A DNA stretch of 64,000 bases from positions 140,618,376-140,682,375 of the forward strand of contig NC_088201.1 of assembly GCF_037126465.1 (NCBI RefSeq). The letters run 5' to 3'. A model generated the notes under the pieces. The model had not been told where the DNA came from and did no database searches. It worked only from the letters and a program-made list of their open reading frames with translations. Shown here piece after piece: positions 24,926-34,386 of the stretch. Origin of the DNA: Ornithodoros turicata (taxonomy: Eukaryota > Arthropoda > Arachnida > Ixodida > Argasidae). Each line of letters opens with the position of its first letter. Within the stretch, counting starts at the first letter, position 1. The translations under genes and the position numbers were made by a program.

Positions 24926-25162
24926 TTAAAGGAATCTCATGAACAACACAATCAAATGCTTTAACAAAAATCAACAGAAACAGCAATAGCTAAACGATCA
25001 TTATAAATTGTTTCTTCTTCGCGCTCCGTGAAGGTCAGTAGAGCTGTTTCTGGTGGGACTCCAGCGCGAAAGACACATTGGTTTCATATTGGTATATTAA
25101 ACCTGGTAAGGTAACTCATGAAGCACTTATATAACAGTGTTTCAAAGATTTTACTTACAGCT
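24926..25162 (-). pseudogene. LINE reverse transcriptase segment (part C of a split LINE)
   Basis: The minus strand reads AVSKIFETLLY, a GFRKG-like block (FRAGVPPETALL), and KAFDCVVHEIP. These are consecutive reverse transcriptase blocks, with a few internal stops. Its upstream end abuts the palindromic element at CAGCTG (25157-25162) and its downstream end abuts the TTAA at 24926. Both neighbouring LINE parts (B and D) continue it in order. Confidence 0.78.
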
Positions 25163-26172
25163 GGGTCATTCCACGCCAAATGATCCAAAGGTCCTGCTCG
25201 ACCCCCCGCACTTCTGGACCAAAAAATTATCGTGTATACACTATGGTATTAATAGACATTTCCCAAAGTTTTACTGGGGAATGTTGAGCCCCTGTCATTT
25301 AACGCGGGGTCAAAGTTTTCGGCAAGCACCAAAACCATAGTACGCTTGAATTAATCGGACGGGTGCATCGCTCGCGTTACACGTATAATTATGGCGCTGA
25401 AACAGACGACTGGGTTCGGAAAATGCGCTGAAGGAGGAATTTTGAGGAAATTTCAACTTTTAGTGCCCTAAAACGCCCAGGCTATCGGCGCTTTTTCTTG
25501 CAACTTTGCGTTTTTTTAATATGCTTTCCATAACAGCTGGAATTGTTGAAAACCTTGTGGCCGTTCACGAGGACCCATTCTACAAGCCTGCTGGTTTTCA
25601 AAGCCATCAATGCAGTAGTTTTTGCCATTGTACACCTTAAACCTGGCGATTTTCGCAAAGCTTAACGTGTTTATGGCCAATTTTGAAAAGGAAGCGGTCG
25701 TCATACAACAGTTATTTGGTATACATTAGGTAAAGGAAACCCTCGGCCAAAACATATAAAAAAACTGAAGAGGTACTTTTTGATAAGCGCGAGAAAATAT
25801 TTTTTTCGCTGAACATACTACGCGGAGGCGCACGCACTCTCCGATGGAGGGAGAGCGTTGGTGTGCATCCCGGGCCAGGCGCGCTACAACGCGACAGCTC
25901 AGATACGGTGCTGCTTGTCGCACGATGCCAAAAACGATAATTTGGACTTGTGGGCACCGGTCTAGTGCATGCACAAGCTACTGCCAATGTCGCAACAGGT
26001 AAGGAAACTGCCTCCACCAGTATAGCAACGCGAGATGGATACTTTGCATTACAAACCCGACCGAAGCATATAGCCGCGTGAAAGCATTTTTGCTTACACC
26101 TTTATCTCATCATTTTCATACGAGTTGTACAAAAGCAAAACGTCTGCAACGCAGATAAATGGCCCTGCTCTG

Positions 26173-26555
26173 CACACTAGCACGGTGAAGGCGCTCAAGA
26201 TTATGTCCACTATAGTTGGTGTAATAGATGGCGGCTTCGCGTTTCCGGCATGCTCTTTGAACACCCGGAATACCCGACGTTGTTGGAAATGGATGTTGTC
26301 TTCACGGTGATTTCAGTGCGGCTAACGGTTTCGAAGCGGTGATACCTCCTTGTTTCAGGCACGGCCCTTGCGCTGTCGTAGCGATTCTTCAGCGCCCCTT
26401 GCTGCCGCACTACCTGTTCCTCCAGCACCCAGATCGATGTAATGGCGTCGAGATTTGCATCTGCCCAGCTGTACAGATCCACGGGTCTCAGTATGTGACC
26501 TTCTAAGGGCCTCTGAATGCTGGGTTTAGCAGCAAGCCTCTTCAGAGTACCTGCT
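26173..26555 (-). other. Loop of the palindromic element, unassigned
   Basis: The unpaired centre carries a minus-strand frame open for about 110 codons (26210-26540) without recognisable motif, running out of the SINE. It may be a captured fragment. I assign no function. Confidence 0.3.
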
Positions 26556-26735
26556 CCGGTGGCGCAGCGGTAACGCGTGCGCTTGGAGACTGGGAGGTCC
26601 GCGGTTCGAATCCGCGGGCCGGCTGTGCCGTCTGGGGTTTTTCCTGGGTTTCCCTCAGATGTGTAATAGGCGTATGCCGGCACAGTTCCCCTGAAGTCGG
26701 CCCATGGACGCAGCTATCAACTTTGTACACTACGT
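26556..26735 (+). repeat. tRNA-derived SINE
   Basis: GGCGCAGCGGTAACGCGTG resembles a pol III A box, and GGTTCGAATCC is a perfect B box about 35 bases later. This gives a tRNA-like head. It is followed by a GC-rich body (CCGTCTGGGGTTTTTCCTGG, GGCACAGTTCCCCTGAAG), as in tick tRNA-derived SINEs of the Ruka type. It sits in the loop of the palindromic element. A functional tRNA is unlikely because no acceptor stem closes it. Confidence 0.82.
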
Positions 26736-27349
26736 ATACGGTGCACGCAACTATGTGACGTCATATTGGGTTCCTTGTGCGTACTGGGGTACTGAGCAGG
26801 GCCATTTATTTGCGATGCAGACGTTTTGCTTTTGTACAACTCGCATGAAAATGATAAGATAAAGGTGTAAGCAAAAATGCTTTCACGCGGCTATATGCTT
26901 CAGTCGGGTTTGTAATGCAAAGTATCCATCTCGCGTTGCTATACTGGTGGAGGCGGTTTCCTCACCCGTTGCCACATTGGCAGTAGCTTGTGCATGCACT
27001 AGACCGGTGCCCACAAGTCCAAATTATCGTTTTTGGCATGAAGTAAAAGTTGAAATTTCCCCAAAATTCCTCCTTCAGCGCATTTTCCGCACCCAGTCGT
27101 CTGTTACAGCACCATAATTATGCGTGTAACGCGAGCGATGCACCTGTCCGATTATTTCAAGCGTACTATGGTTTTGGTGCTTACCGAAAACTTTGACCCC
27201 GCGTTAAATGACAGGGGCTTAACATTCCCCAGTAAAACTTTGGGAAATGTCTATTAATACCATAGTGTATCCACGATAATTTTTTCGTCCAGAAGTGCGG
27301 GGGGGTCGAGCAGGACCTTTGGATCATTTGGCGTGGAATGACCCAGCTG

Positions 27350-27850
27350 GCAAGATAGAAATTGGTCTCTAGTTATTCATGATTTTAGGATTGGCTTTTT
27401 TAGTACTGGAACAATAACTGCGCTTTTAAGGGCTTTTTACAATCTACCTTGCATAAATGAAAGATTTATAACATTAGCCAGCACAGGAGAGACAATTTCT
27501 TTCACCAGTATGATTTTTGAGGCAGCTATCTTATGTAGACATGGCGAGGTATTGCGCAATGTTGTTGTGGCATCATATACGTCCTAGGGAGATGTATGGC
27601 CTAAAAAGGACTGACGTTGTCTAGGAACATCAAGGAGACAGGAACGTTTGATGACTGGTTAGCCACGGAAGCAAAATAGTCTTGGAAGGCGTTAGCTATG
27701 TATGTCAGATGGGTTATTAAAGGTATTGTTACAACTTCCTGTGTTAAAGGACAAAGGAAGCGAAATTTGTTCATTGCTAAAAATGGACCGAACAAGGTGT
27801 AAATATTACGTAGAAATATGGTGTCACTAGTATTTTGCGAGTACGCAGTA
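27350..27850 (-). pseudogene. LINE linker and reverse transcriptase start (part B of a split LINE)
   Basis: The minus strand reads HLTYIANAFQDYFASVANQ (the conserved ANxFNxYFxxVG block before LINE reverse transcriptases). Next come VKEIVSPVLANVINLSF, KSAVIVPVLKK and finally RPISILP at the junction with the palindromic element. Stops interrupt it (for example at 27601). It lies between parts A and C in correct order and orientation. Confidence 0.75.
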
Positions 27851-28983
27851 CGGATGGGCATATTTTTGACGATTACGAGCGCGCTGGGCCGCCTACCCGA
27901 CACGATCGCCCATGGAGCGCGCCCGCTGCCGCAAAGCATTGCGGGAAAATCTGAGGAGCGCATGACGTCAAATATCTGTGTTCGATTCGGAGATCTCGTG
28001 GATGTCTGAAGGCGATATATCCTATGAGAGATGGGTTCGTACATGCTTCTTCGTCTCCGTTCTTTCCCCGTAGCGGGAATCAGACGTATGTCGAAACGCC
28101 ATATGGAGGTAAATATTTTTGCCTTCCGTTTTCGTGAAAATACAGAAGCGGCCGCTCCTTCTTTCGGCCTGATGTACTTCGTTGAGAAGCCGAGGCTAAT
28201 GAGCACCTCTGGATCAGTTTTGAACCATTCGTCAACAATACGTCTGCGCACTCCTTGTCTCGTTTCACCTGTCTAGAAGTAGGCATAGACGGATTCGCGG
28301 CGAGAATAAGATTCCTATCTTTCGGAAACAATTGAAACATGACAGTCATAAAAAAAAACTCAGATATCGGCGGAATTTGAACTTCGCAGCTCTCGATTGT
28401 CAGTCGAGCGCGCCAATGGCCAATACGGCCACGGAAACAACCACAGACCGGTTGAGCGTGTTCGTTCTGAAGCATATCCCGGCTCAACGCAAGCTAAGGC
28501 AGTTAGCAATGTAAGCAACATAGCTCTCACCCCTAGAGAGAATGAGATCACCTTCCTTCGTATGGATTTTGGGGGCCAGCCTCGGTAGTGTTGTCTTTGT
28601 AATAAACGCCAGTCGATGTTTGACGCTATGTTGGTGCTGTCTATCCGTGTGTCGCTCGTGCAAGGAGTTCGTGCAAGCATGTACAATTTTTCTTGCCGGG
28701 AAAATCAACCTCCGACCGCCACACAACCGCGAAATAAAAGGAACCCCAACAGGAAAGACAACGTGCGTCACTTCCGTGGTCTGCTATGGCGGCGCGGCGA
28801 CGCTCACCAGGGGCTCAGAGTGCACCGCGGCCGAATTTCAAATCGCGATTGTGCCGGTATTTCAACTAATATACGTAAATCTAAGTCGAATTCCAGATTG
28901 TTTTGGTACACGTCGCAATATGAGGGAAACAGCTTTGCAGCTTATTTTCGCTTCCGTCGTCCTTTAATATAGGACGTTTATTT
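27851..28983 (-). other. Unclassified insertion between LINE parts, with a tRNA-like SINE segment
   Basis: This GC-richer stretch separates LINE part B from the Polinton-like element. On the minus strand near 28370-28440, GGCGCGCTCGACTGACAATC and GTTCAAATTCC resemble a pol III A box region and B box, so a tRNA-derived SINE is likely. An A8 tract (28350-28358) lies just downstream on the plus strand. Several overlapping open frames exist on both strands (27.8-28.8 kb), none with a recognised motif. Confidence 0.4.
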
Positions 28984-29009
28984 AGTAGTAGTAGTAGTAG
29001 GAGGGGGGT

Positions 29010-29375
29010 GTCCTATTAAATTGGTGTCCAAACTACGGCCCCCTGTCCCTGAGCCCTGCGCGTATTTTTCCCCGCGCGGCGCGTGTGTGGAGGGTTGTCC
29101 ACGTGCTTATCGGCGGGGGGAGGGCTGCATGCGCGCTTACCCTCTCACATTTTTCAGCCTGGGCCGACTTCCTTAGACATTTTTTAGCCTTGGCTGACTT
29201 GGTTCACGTATTTTTTCCTGCACCTGGCGGGCGGCGCTCGAGTGGAGGCGCTTACCGAGGGCTGCGCGCGCGTTTACCCTTCAGCCTGGGCCACCAACTT
29301 TCGTCATTTTTCAGCGTGGGCCGCCGACTTTCGTCATTTTTCAGCCTGAGTCGACTTGAATCGTAATTTTTCCAG
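29010..29375. repeat. GC-rich subterminal block with about 30-bp repeats (left end)
   Basis: Five degenerate units of the form CAGCCTGGGCCGACTTxxGTCATTTTT are seen near 29156, 29187, 29282, 29313 and 29343. The mirrored copies lie at 33990-34230 in the right arm. Such subterminal repeats are usually protein-binding sites of a transposon end. That role is inferred. Confidence 0.65.
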
Positions 29376-30103
29376 CTACAACAGGTGTGCAGTAGGCTGC
29401 TTACATGCAAAGGATAGCCATACACAAAAGTACAAGGGAAAATATATTTATTGAAGTCATTAGGAATTATGTTATGACTCTGCGTGAATGGGAAAAACTT
29501 AGCAAAAAATCTGAAGTAGAAGGAACACAATACACGTAACAATACTTATTAAATGTATGATACAATAGCATTGAATAGGTGTCACAAATCAAACACAATA
29601 TTTTTATTAACAGTAATCACAAGTTTTCAATGAATCAGAAGTGATAACACATTTAAAATATTCTTAATCAATACGATTACAATGAAAATTACAAGTTGTA
29701 TTATAAACAGTCTGAGATGTGAGAATCTGATAGGTGTAAGTAATGTCGACCACAATATGCTAAGTTTAATATTCCAACATGACACAAATTTAATTAATCA
29801 GTTTCTTATGAAGTGAATAGCGCAGACATAAGGCAATAATTCGAATCAACACGATCAACACATAGCATTAATATAGAACCAATCATCCAACATGTAGGGA
29901 AATAATAGCTACACCATATCAAAACGAGAAAACGATCACCACATTTAATCAAAGAAGATATTCTTAATCAGTATGATTATAAACAAAATTATAAGTTGTG
30001 TTATCAAAAGTCTAATATTCCTATACGTGAGAACCATCAGTGCAATAGCGGGAAGTTCTGATAGTTGTATGTAATTAACTGTGAACAGCAGAGACCCTGG
30101 AAG

Positions 30104-30465
30104 ACTATGGAACACGAACACAAGAGGAAATAAAATCTATACCACTACAAAGGAGATATTCCTAATCGAAACAACAGAGTAATCTATCATTCAGAAAATC
30201 AGAAGAATCAAACTCATCAGAAAATAGACATGTTAAAAATGAACTTCACCACATAGCACGCTCCTAGCCAACAAACAGAACAAAGAACGACACGAACACA
30301 AGAGGAAATAAAATCTATACCACTACAAAGAATATATTCCTAACCAAAACAACAGAGTAATCTATCATTCAGAAAATCAGAAGGAAAAATCAAACTCATC
30401 AGAAAATATACATGTTAAAAATGAACTTCACCACATCGTACGCTCCTAGCCAACATAGATTCGCT
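30104..30465. repeat. Two tandem copies of a 182-bp unit (left arm)
   Basis: The unit contains GAACACAAGAGGAAATAAAA, TCTATACCACTACAAAG, CAACAGAGTAATCTATCATT and GCTCCTAGCCAACA. It occurs twice here and three times, inverted, in the right arm. Confidence 0.85.
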
Positions 30466-31163
30466 TTTCGCGAAGGCTTCGTATTATCTCCCAGGCAGTG
30501 AACCCCAATGCGATGGTAAAAGTTGTCGCGAACGCTTTGACTTATCCCGCCGCAATCAGTTATCTTGCCTTATTTCCCGTTTTGCCCTATCTTGGACGGC
30601 TCATTTTTCCTATCCAGTCATACAAACGGACAACTGTGTTGGCGAAAATATTTATTTATTTATTCCGCACTCCCATCGGTTGCTTGTCAAAGATGCCTTT
30701 TCTTCTTCTTTTACTATGCCTGGACTAGTGCAACTGGTTGATACATGCACTGTGGAATTTAATTTATGAAATATGGTAAGTTTTCACATGAGATTAGTGA
30801 TCCTTTTTGTAATTATAGACTGATGTATCATGTCTCTAAATTTCAATGACCGATCCTTCTCCGGCAATTCTATCCTTCTGGTGTTGAACTTGTACAGAGT
30901 GTAGTCGAGTAAAACTTATTTGGTGGTCAGGTCTCATTCCATATGAGAATTCTTACACAAATTGTGGAATATTCGTTTCCTTAGCGATCTTGAATCTAAT
31001 CATAAGCTGTTTTCGTTGCGATGTGTAGAATACATTACAATGATGACAAAGAATACAATTATTATTTCAGTTATATGCTTGTTTATTCCGATAAATTACA
31101 ATTCTATTCCAAACTCTGAAGTTTTCGTTTGTTGTCTTGATTCATGAATTCCGAAGACATCAA

Positions 31164-31451
31164 CTAGTTTATTCTGATTACTGGGCGCTTGAATCCAGCG
31201 TTGATTAACGCAGGTGATATGATGTCGCCGTGTTTGTATTGCTTCGACAACTTGCACTTTGTCGCGATGAACTTGCACAGTCTGTTATTGATGTTTCCTC
31301 CCTTTCTATGAAGATTCTTGAATGGCGTACAAGAGAGTATTAGACGAAAATCGTCCGGTGGTCCACCGCAATTGATATGTTTGTTGATTTTCAATAAATG
31401 ATGATACATCAGACCTTGAACGACAATATTGAACTTTTGTTCATTCGACAT
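31164..31451 (-). CDS. Small hypothetical protein of the Polinton-like element
   Basis: A 95-residue frame starts at ATG (31451), 69 bases after the stop of the upstream frame on the same strand. The product is basic with KINKHINCGGPP and CKFIATKCKLSKQYKHGD stretches. It has no signal peptide, membrane segment or recognised domain. Because the element is AT-rich, chance frames of this size are less likely than in GC-rich DNA, and the tight head-to-tail spacing looks virus-like. I cannot exclude that it is a remnant of a longer gene. Confidence 0.35.
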   Translation of the reverse strand: MSNEQKFNIVVQGLMYHHLLKINKHINCGGPPDDFRLILSCTPFKNLHRKGGNINNRLCKFIATKCKLSKQYKHGDIISPALINAGFKRPVIRIN

Positions 31452-31520
31452 CTTTGCAGAGACTGGTAGAATAAAATAATTGCGTTGCCGTGGTAGTGGA
31501 ACTCATCATGTGATAAGATT

Positions 31521-31814
31521 TTATGTACTTTCCATCTCAGATATGTGTAATTTCAACAAATCCGTAATGAATCGTGCGATATAGACCGCTTGTATATCAT
31601 AATTTGATCCGACTGCTTTCTTGATGAACGCAATGCCCATTCCAATGATTACAATTACATCTGGTCTAGTGTATTTCAATTCTTCGTTAGCAAACCTCAA
31701 AAACTCCGCCATCAATCCCAGTGGCCCTTCCGACGTTGATGTGCAGATATTTTTATAAGTATTGTAGATTCGGCATATAAATTCTTGCACCTTCAGTTCT
31801 GTAGTTTGTACCAT
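31521..31814 (-). CDS. Small hypothetical protein of the Polinton-like element
   Basis: A 97-residue frame starts at ATG (31814) and includes CRIYNTYKNICTSTSEG and ELKYTRPDVIVIIGMGIAF, followed by an amphipathic C-terminal stretch ending LLKLHISEMEST. No known family is recognised. It is followed after 69 bases by the frame at 31164-31451, same strand. An open stretch without a start codon precedes it (about 31970-32100, minus). The set may be the remains of one larger gene or a compact pair. Confidence 0.35.
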   Translation of the reverse strand: MVQTTELKVQEFICRIYNTYKNICTSTSEGPLGLMAEFLRFANEELKYTRPDVIVIIGMGIAFIKKAVGSNYDIQAVYIARFITDLLKLHISEMEST

Positions 31815-32709
31815 ATCTCTCTTTTTTGATTGAGCATCGTGGCTACCAAATAATAATTTGGACTTTCTCTACATGTTCAATAACAATATCGCATCTCTAC
31901 AAACTTATTCGACTTGTCAACCACTTTGACGAAATATTTCCGTTTCAGGGAAAGGATGCGAAAAGATAGTGACCCCCGCGAGTGATATCGACATCTATTT
32001 GCGCTGCACAATAAAATATATCGCCTTTGAACTCTCTTATCTGACCTCTAGAGCGCCCCGTTTGCTGGACGAAGTAATATAGCCCCTAACCCTTTGAGTG
32101 ATAAAGCATAGATAGAGACATAAAGTCTACCGGCTTTGAGGAAAAGAGTGAAAACAGTGCATATTTCCTACGTCTTGGATACCTCCATCAAGGTTCGTAG
32201 TGTTTGTTAGAATGAAAATTGTATATTGGTCGATTTTATGATGGTTCAATGATGGATTATTTTCCTCTGTTGTTGTTTACGTGTCGCCGCGTGTTCCTCT
32301 GTTCTTCAACGTTGTAATATTTCGCCTTTTGATAGATTGATTAGCTATTATTTCTCTACGTGTTGGATGGTGCACAGGTTTGCCTCTCTATTAATTGTAG
32401 CTGTTGATTGTGTTGTTTCTCGTTATTTCCTTGCGTCTATGCTGTTCAAAGTAATGTTGGAATATGAAACTGAGATTCTCTATTGCGCTCGAAATGTTAT
32501 GACAGATATTCACGCTATTGCAATGATGGTTCTCACGTATAGGAATATTAGACTTTTTATAATACAACTTGTAATTTGATTGTAATCATATTGATTAAGA
32601 TCTTTGTAGTAGTATAGATTTTATTTCCTATTGTCGTTCGTGTTCCGCGGTCTTCCATACATCTATCGGCATCTGTCTTCAACAAATCAGGGCAGATATC
32701 ATTAGATCT

Positions 32710-33260
32710 GGTTGTTGGCTAGGAGCGTGCTATGTGGTGAAGTTCATTTTTAACATGTCTATTTTCTGGTGAGTTTGATTTTTTCTTCTGATTTTCTGAA
32801 TGATAGATTACTCTGGTGTTTTGATTAGGAATATCTTCCCTGTAGTGGTATAGATTTTATTTCCTCTTGTGTTCGTGTCGTTCTTTGTTCTGTTTGTTGG
32901 CTAGGAGCGTGCGATGTGGTGAAGTTCATTTTTAACATGTATATTTTCTGATGAGTTTGATTCTTTTTTCTGATTTTCTTAATGATAGATTACTCTGTTG
33001 TTTTGATTAGGCATATCTTCTTTGTAGTGATATAGATTTTATTTCCTCTTGTGTTCGTGTCGTTCTTTGTTCTGTTTGTTGGCTAGGAGCGTGCTATGTG
33101 GTGAAGTTCATTTTTAACATGTCTATTTTCTGATGAGTTTGATTTTTTCTTCTGATTTTCTGAATGATAGATTACTCTGTTGTTTTGATTAGGAATATCT
33201 TCTTTGTAGTGGTATAGATTTTATTTCCTCTTGTGTTCATGTTCCATAGTCTTCCAGGGT
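32710..33260. repeat. Three tandem copies of the 182-bp unit (right arm)
   Basis: GTTGGCTAGGAGCGTG starts at 32714, 32895 and 33078, spaced 181 and 183 bases. Each is followed by the same TTTTTAACATGT and GATAGATTACTCTG landmarks. A more diverged copy of inner arm sequence lies at 32340-32650. Confidence 0.88.
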
Positions 33261-34386
33261 CTCTGCTGTTCACTGTTAATTACATACAACTATCAGAACT
33301 TCCCGCTATTGCACTGATGGTTCTCACGTATAGGAATATTAGACTTTTTATAACACAACTTATAATTTTGTTTATAATCATATTGATTAAGAATATCTTC
33401 TTTGATTCAATGTGGTGATCGTTTTCTCGTTTTGATATGGTGTAGCTATTATTTCCCTACATGTTGGATGATTGGTTCTATATTAATGCTATGTGTTGAT
33501 CGTGTTGATTCGAATTATTGCCTTATGTCTGCGCTATTCACTTCATAAGAAACTGATTAATTAAATTTGTGTCATGTTGGAATATTAAACTTAGGATATT
33601 GTGGTCGACATTACTGACACCTATCAGATTCTCACATCTCAGACTGTTTATAATACAACTTGTAATTTTCATTGTAATCGTATTGATTAAGAATATTTTA
33701 AATGTGTTATCACTTCTGATTCATTGAAAACTTGTGATTACTGTTAATAAAAATATTGTGTTTGATTTGTGATACCTATTCAATGCTATTGTATCATACA
33801 TTTAATAAGTATTGTTACGTGTATTGTGTTCCTTCTACTTCAGATTTTTGGCTAAGCTTTTCCCATTCACGCAGAGTCATAACATAATTCCTAATGACTT
33901 TAATAAATATATTTTCCCTTGTACTTTTGTGTATGGCTATCCTTTGCATGTAAATAGCCTACTGCACACCTGTTGTAGCTGGAAAAATTACGATTCAAGT
34001 CGACTCAGGCTGAAAAATGACGAAAGTCGGCGGCCCAGGCTGAAAAATGACGAAAGTTGGTGGCCCAGGCTGAAGGGTAAACGCGCACGCAGCCCTCCGG
34101 CCACGCGCCATCCACCGGTAAGCGCCTCCACTCGAGTGCCGCCCGCCGGGTGCGGGAAAAAATACGCGAACCAAGTCGGCTAAGGCTCAAAAATGTCGAA
34201 AGAAGTCGGCCCAGGCTGAAAAATGTGAGAGGGTAAGCGCGCACGCAGCCCTCCCCCCGCCGATAAGCACGTGGACAACCCTCCACACACGCGCGGCGCG
34301 GCGAAAAATACGCGCAGGGCTCAGGGGCAGGGGTGCCGTAGTTTGGACACCAATTTAATAGGACACCCCCTCCTACTACTTTATTT

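Larger units (their letters stand above)
19286..24929. mobile_element. TTAA-flanked DNA transposon with AGGGACTCTGACC ends, inserted in a LINE
   Basis: The left end TTAA-AGGGACTCTGACCAGAA (from 19286) is mirrored by TTCTGGTCAGCGTCCCT-TTAA at the right (to 24929). Similarity continues weakly inward (TCTTTCGT...TTGCA). The TTAA duplication is exact. Removing 19290-24925 plus one TTAA rejoins an antisense LINE reading frame, so the boundaries are well supported. The element carries a broken plus-strand gene for a P2X7-type cysteine-rich domain (19612-20727). It later received LINE and PLE fragments. TTAA target sites occur in piggyBac and Kolobok superfamilies. I recognise no transposase, so the superfamily is open. 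Confidence 0.8.
25163..27344. mobile_element. 2.2-kb palindromic (foldback) DNA element flanked by CAGCTG
   Basis: GGTCATTCCACGCCAAATGA at the left is mirrored by TCATTTGGCGTGGAATGACC at the right. Inverted identity runs inward through CGGGGTCAAAGTTTTCGG and AGTCGTCTG, and further in through CCACAAGTCC, CACGCGGCTATATGC and CAGGGCCATTTAT. Left arm 25163 to about 26172, right arm about 26799 to 27344. A segment of about 450 bp (25470-25920) is present only in the left arm. CAGCTG occurs once on each side, consistent with a target duplication of up to 6 bp. Excision restores an open LINE frame (PISILPAVSKIF). No transposase is recognised, so it is a non-autonomous element of unknown superfamily. 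Confidence 0.8.
28984..34380. mobile_element. Polinton/Maverick-like element, non-autonomous, 5.4 kb with long terminal inverted repeats
   Basis: The element begins AGTAGTAGTAG and ends CTACTACT. It is flanked by the exact 6-bp direct repeat TTATTT (28978-28983 and 34381-34386). A 6-bp target duplication and 5'-AG termini are hallmarks of Polintons/Mavericks. The inverted repeats are near-identical over about 1.13 kb (28984-30110 and 33241-34380) and are extended by tandem 182-bp units. The outer 370 bp are GC-rich with subterminal repeats; the rest is very AT-rich. Only about 2 kb of unique interior remains, with small minus-strand frames. I see no protein-primed polymerase B, integrase, capsid or packaging ATPase motif, so it cannot be autonomous. 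It is inserted in an antisense LINE (parts A and B). Confidence 0.78.

Noticed and set aside
26210..26683. 157-codon minus-strand frame
   Set aside because: Its first half is the antisense of the tRNA-derived SINE. The remainder has no recognisable motif.
26556..26735. Possible functional tRNA gene (good A and B boxes)
   Set aside because: No acceptor stem closes around the boxes, and the sequence continues into a SINE body; it lies in the loop of a mobile element.
27601..28251. 216-codon minus-strand frame as a novel gene
   Set aside because: Only its C-terminal third is meaningful, as the LINE linker with ANAFQDYF. The upstream part is unrelated sequence that happens to stay open.
29085..29366. 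GC-rich plus-strand frame at the left end of the Polinton-like element
   Set aside because: It is produced by the subterminal repeats and is mirrored in the right arm. It has no start context or conserved product.
30104..33260. CRISPR-like array
   Set aside because: The repeats are contiguous 182-bp tandem units without spacers, lie in a eukaryotic transposon arm, and have no cas genes nearby.
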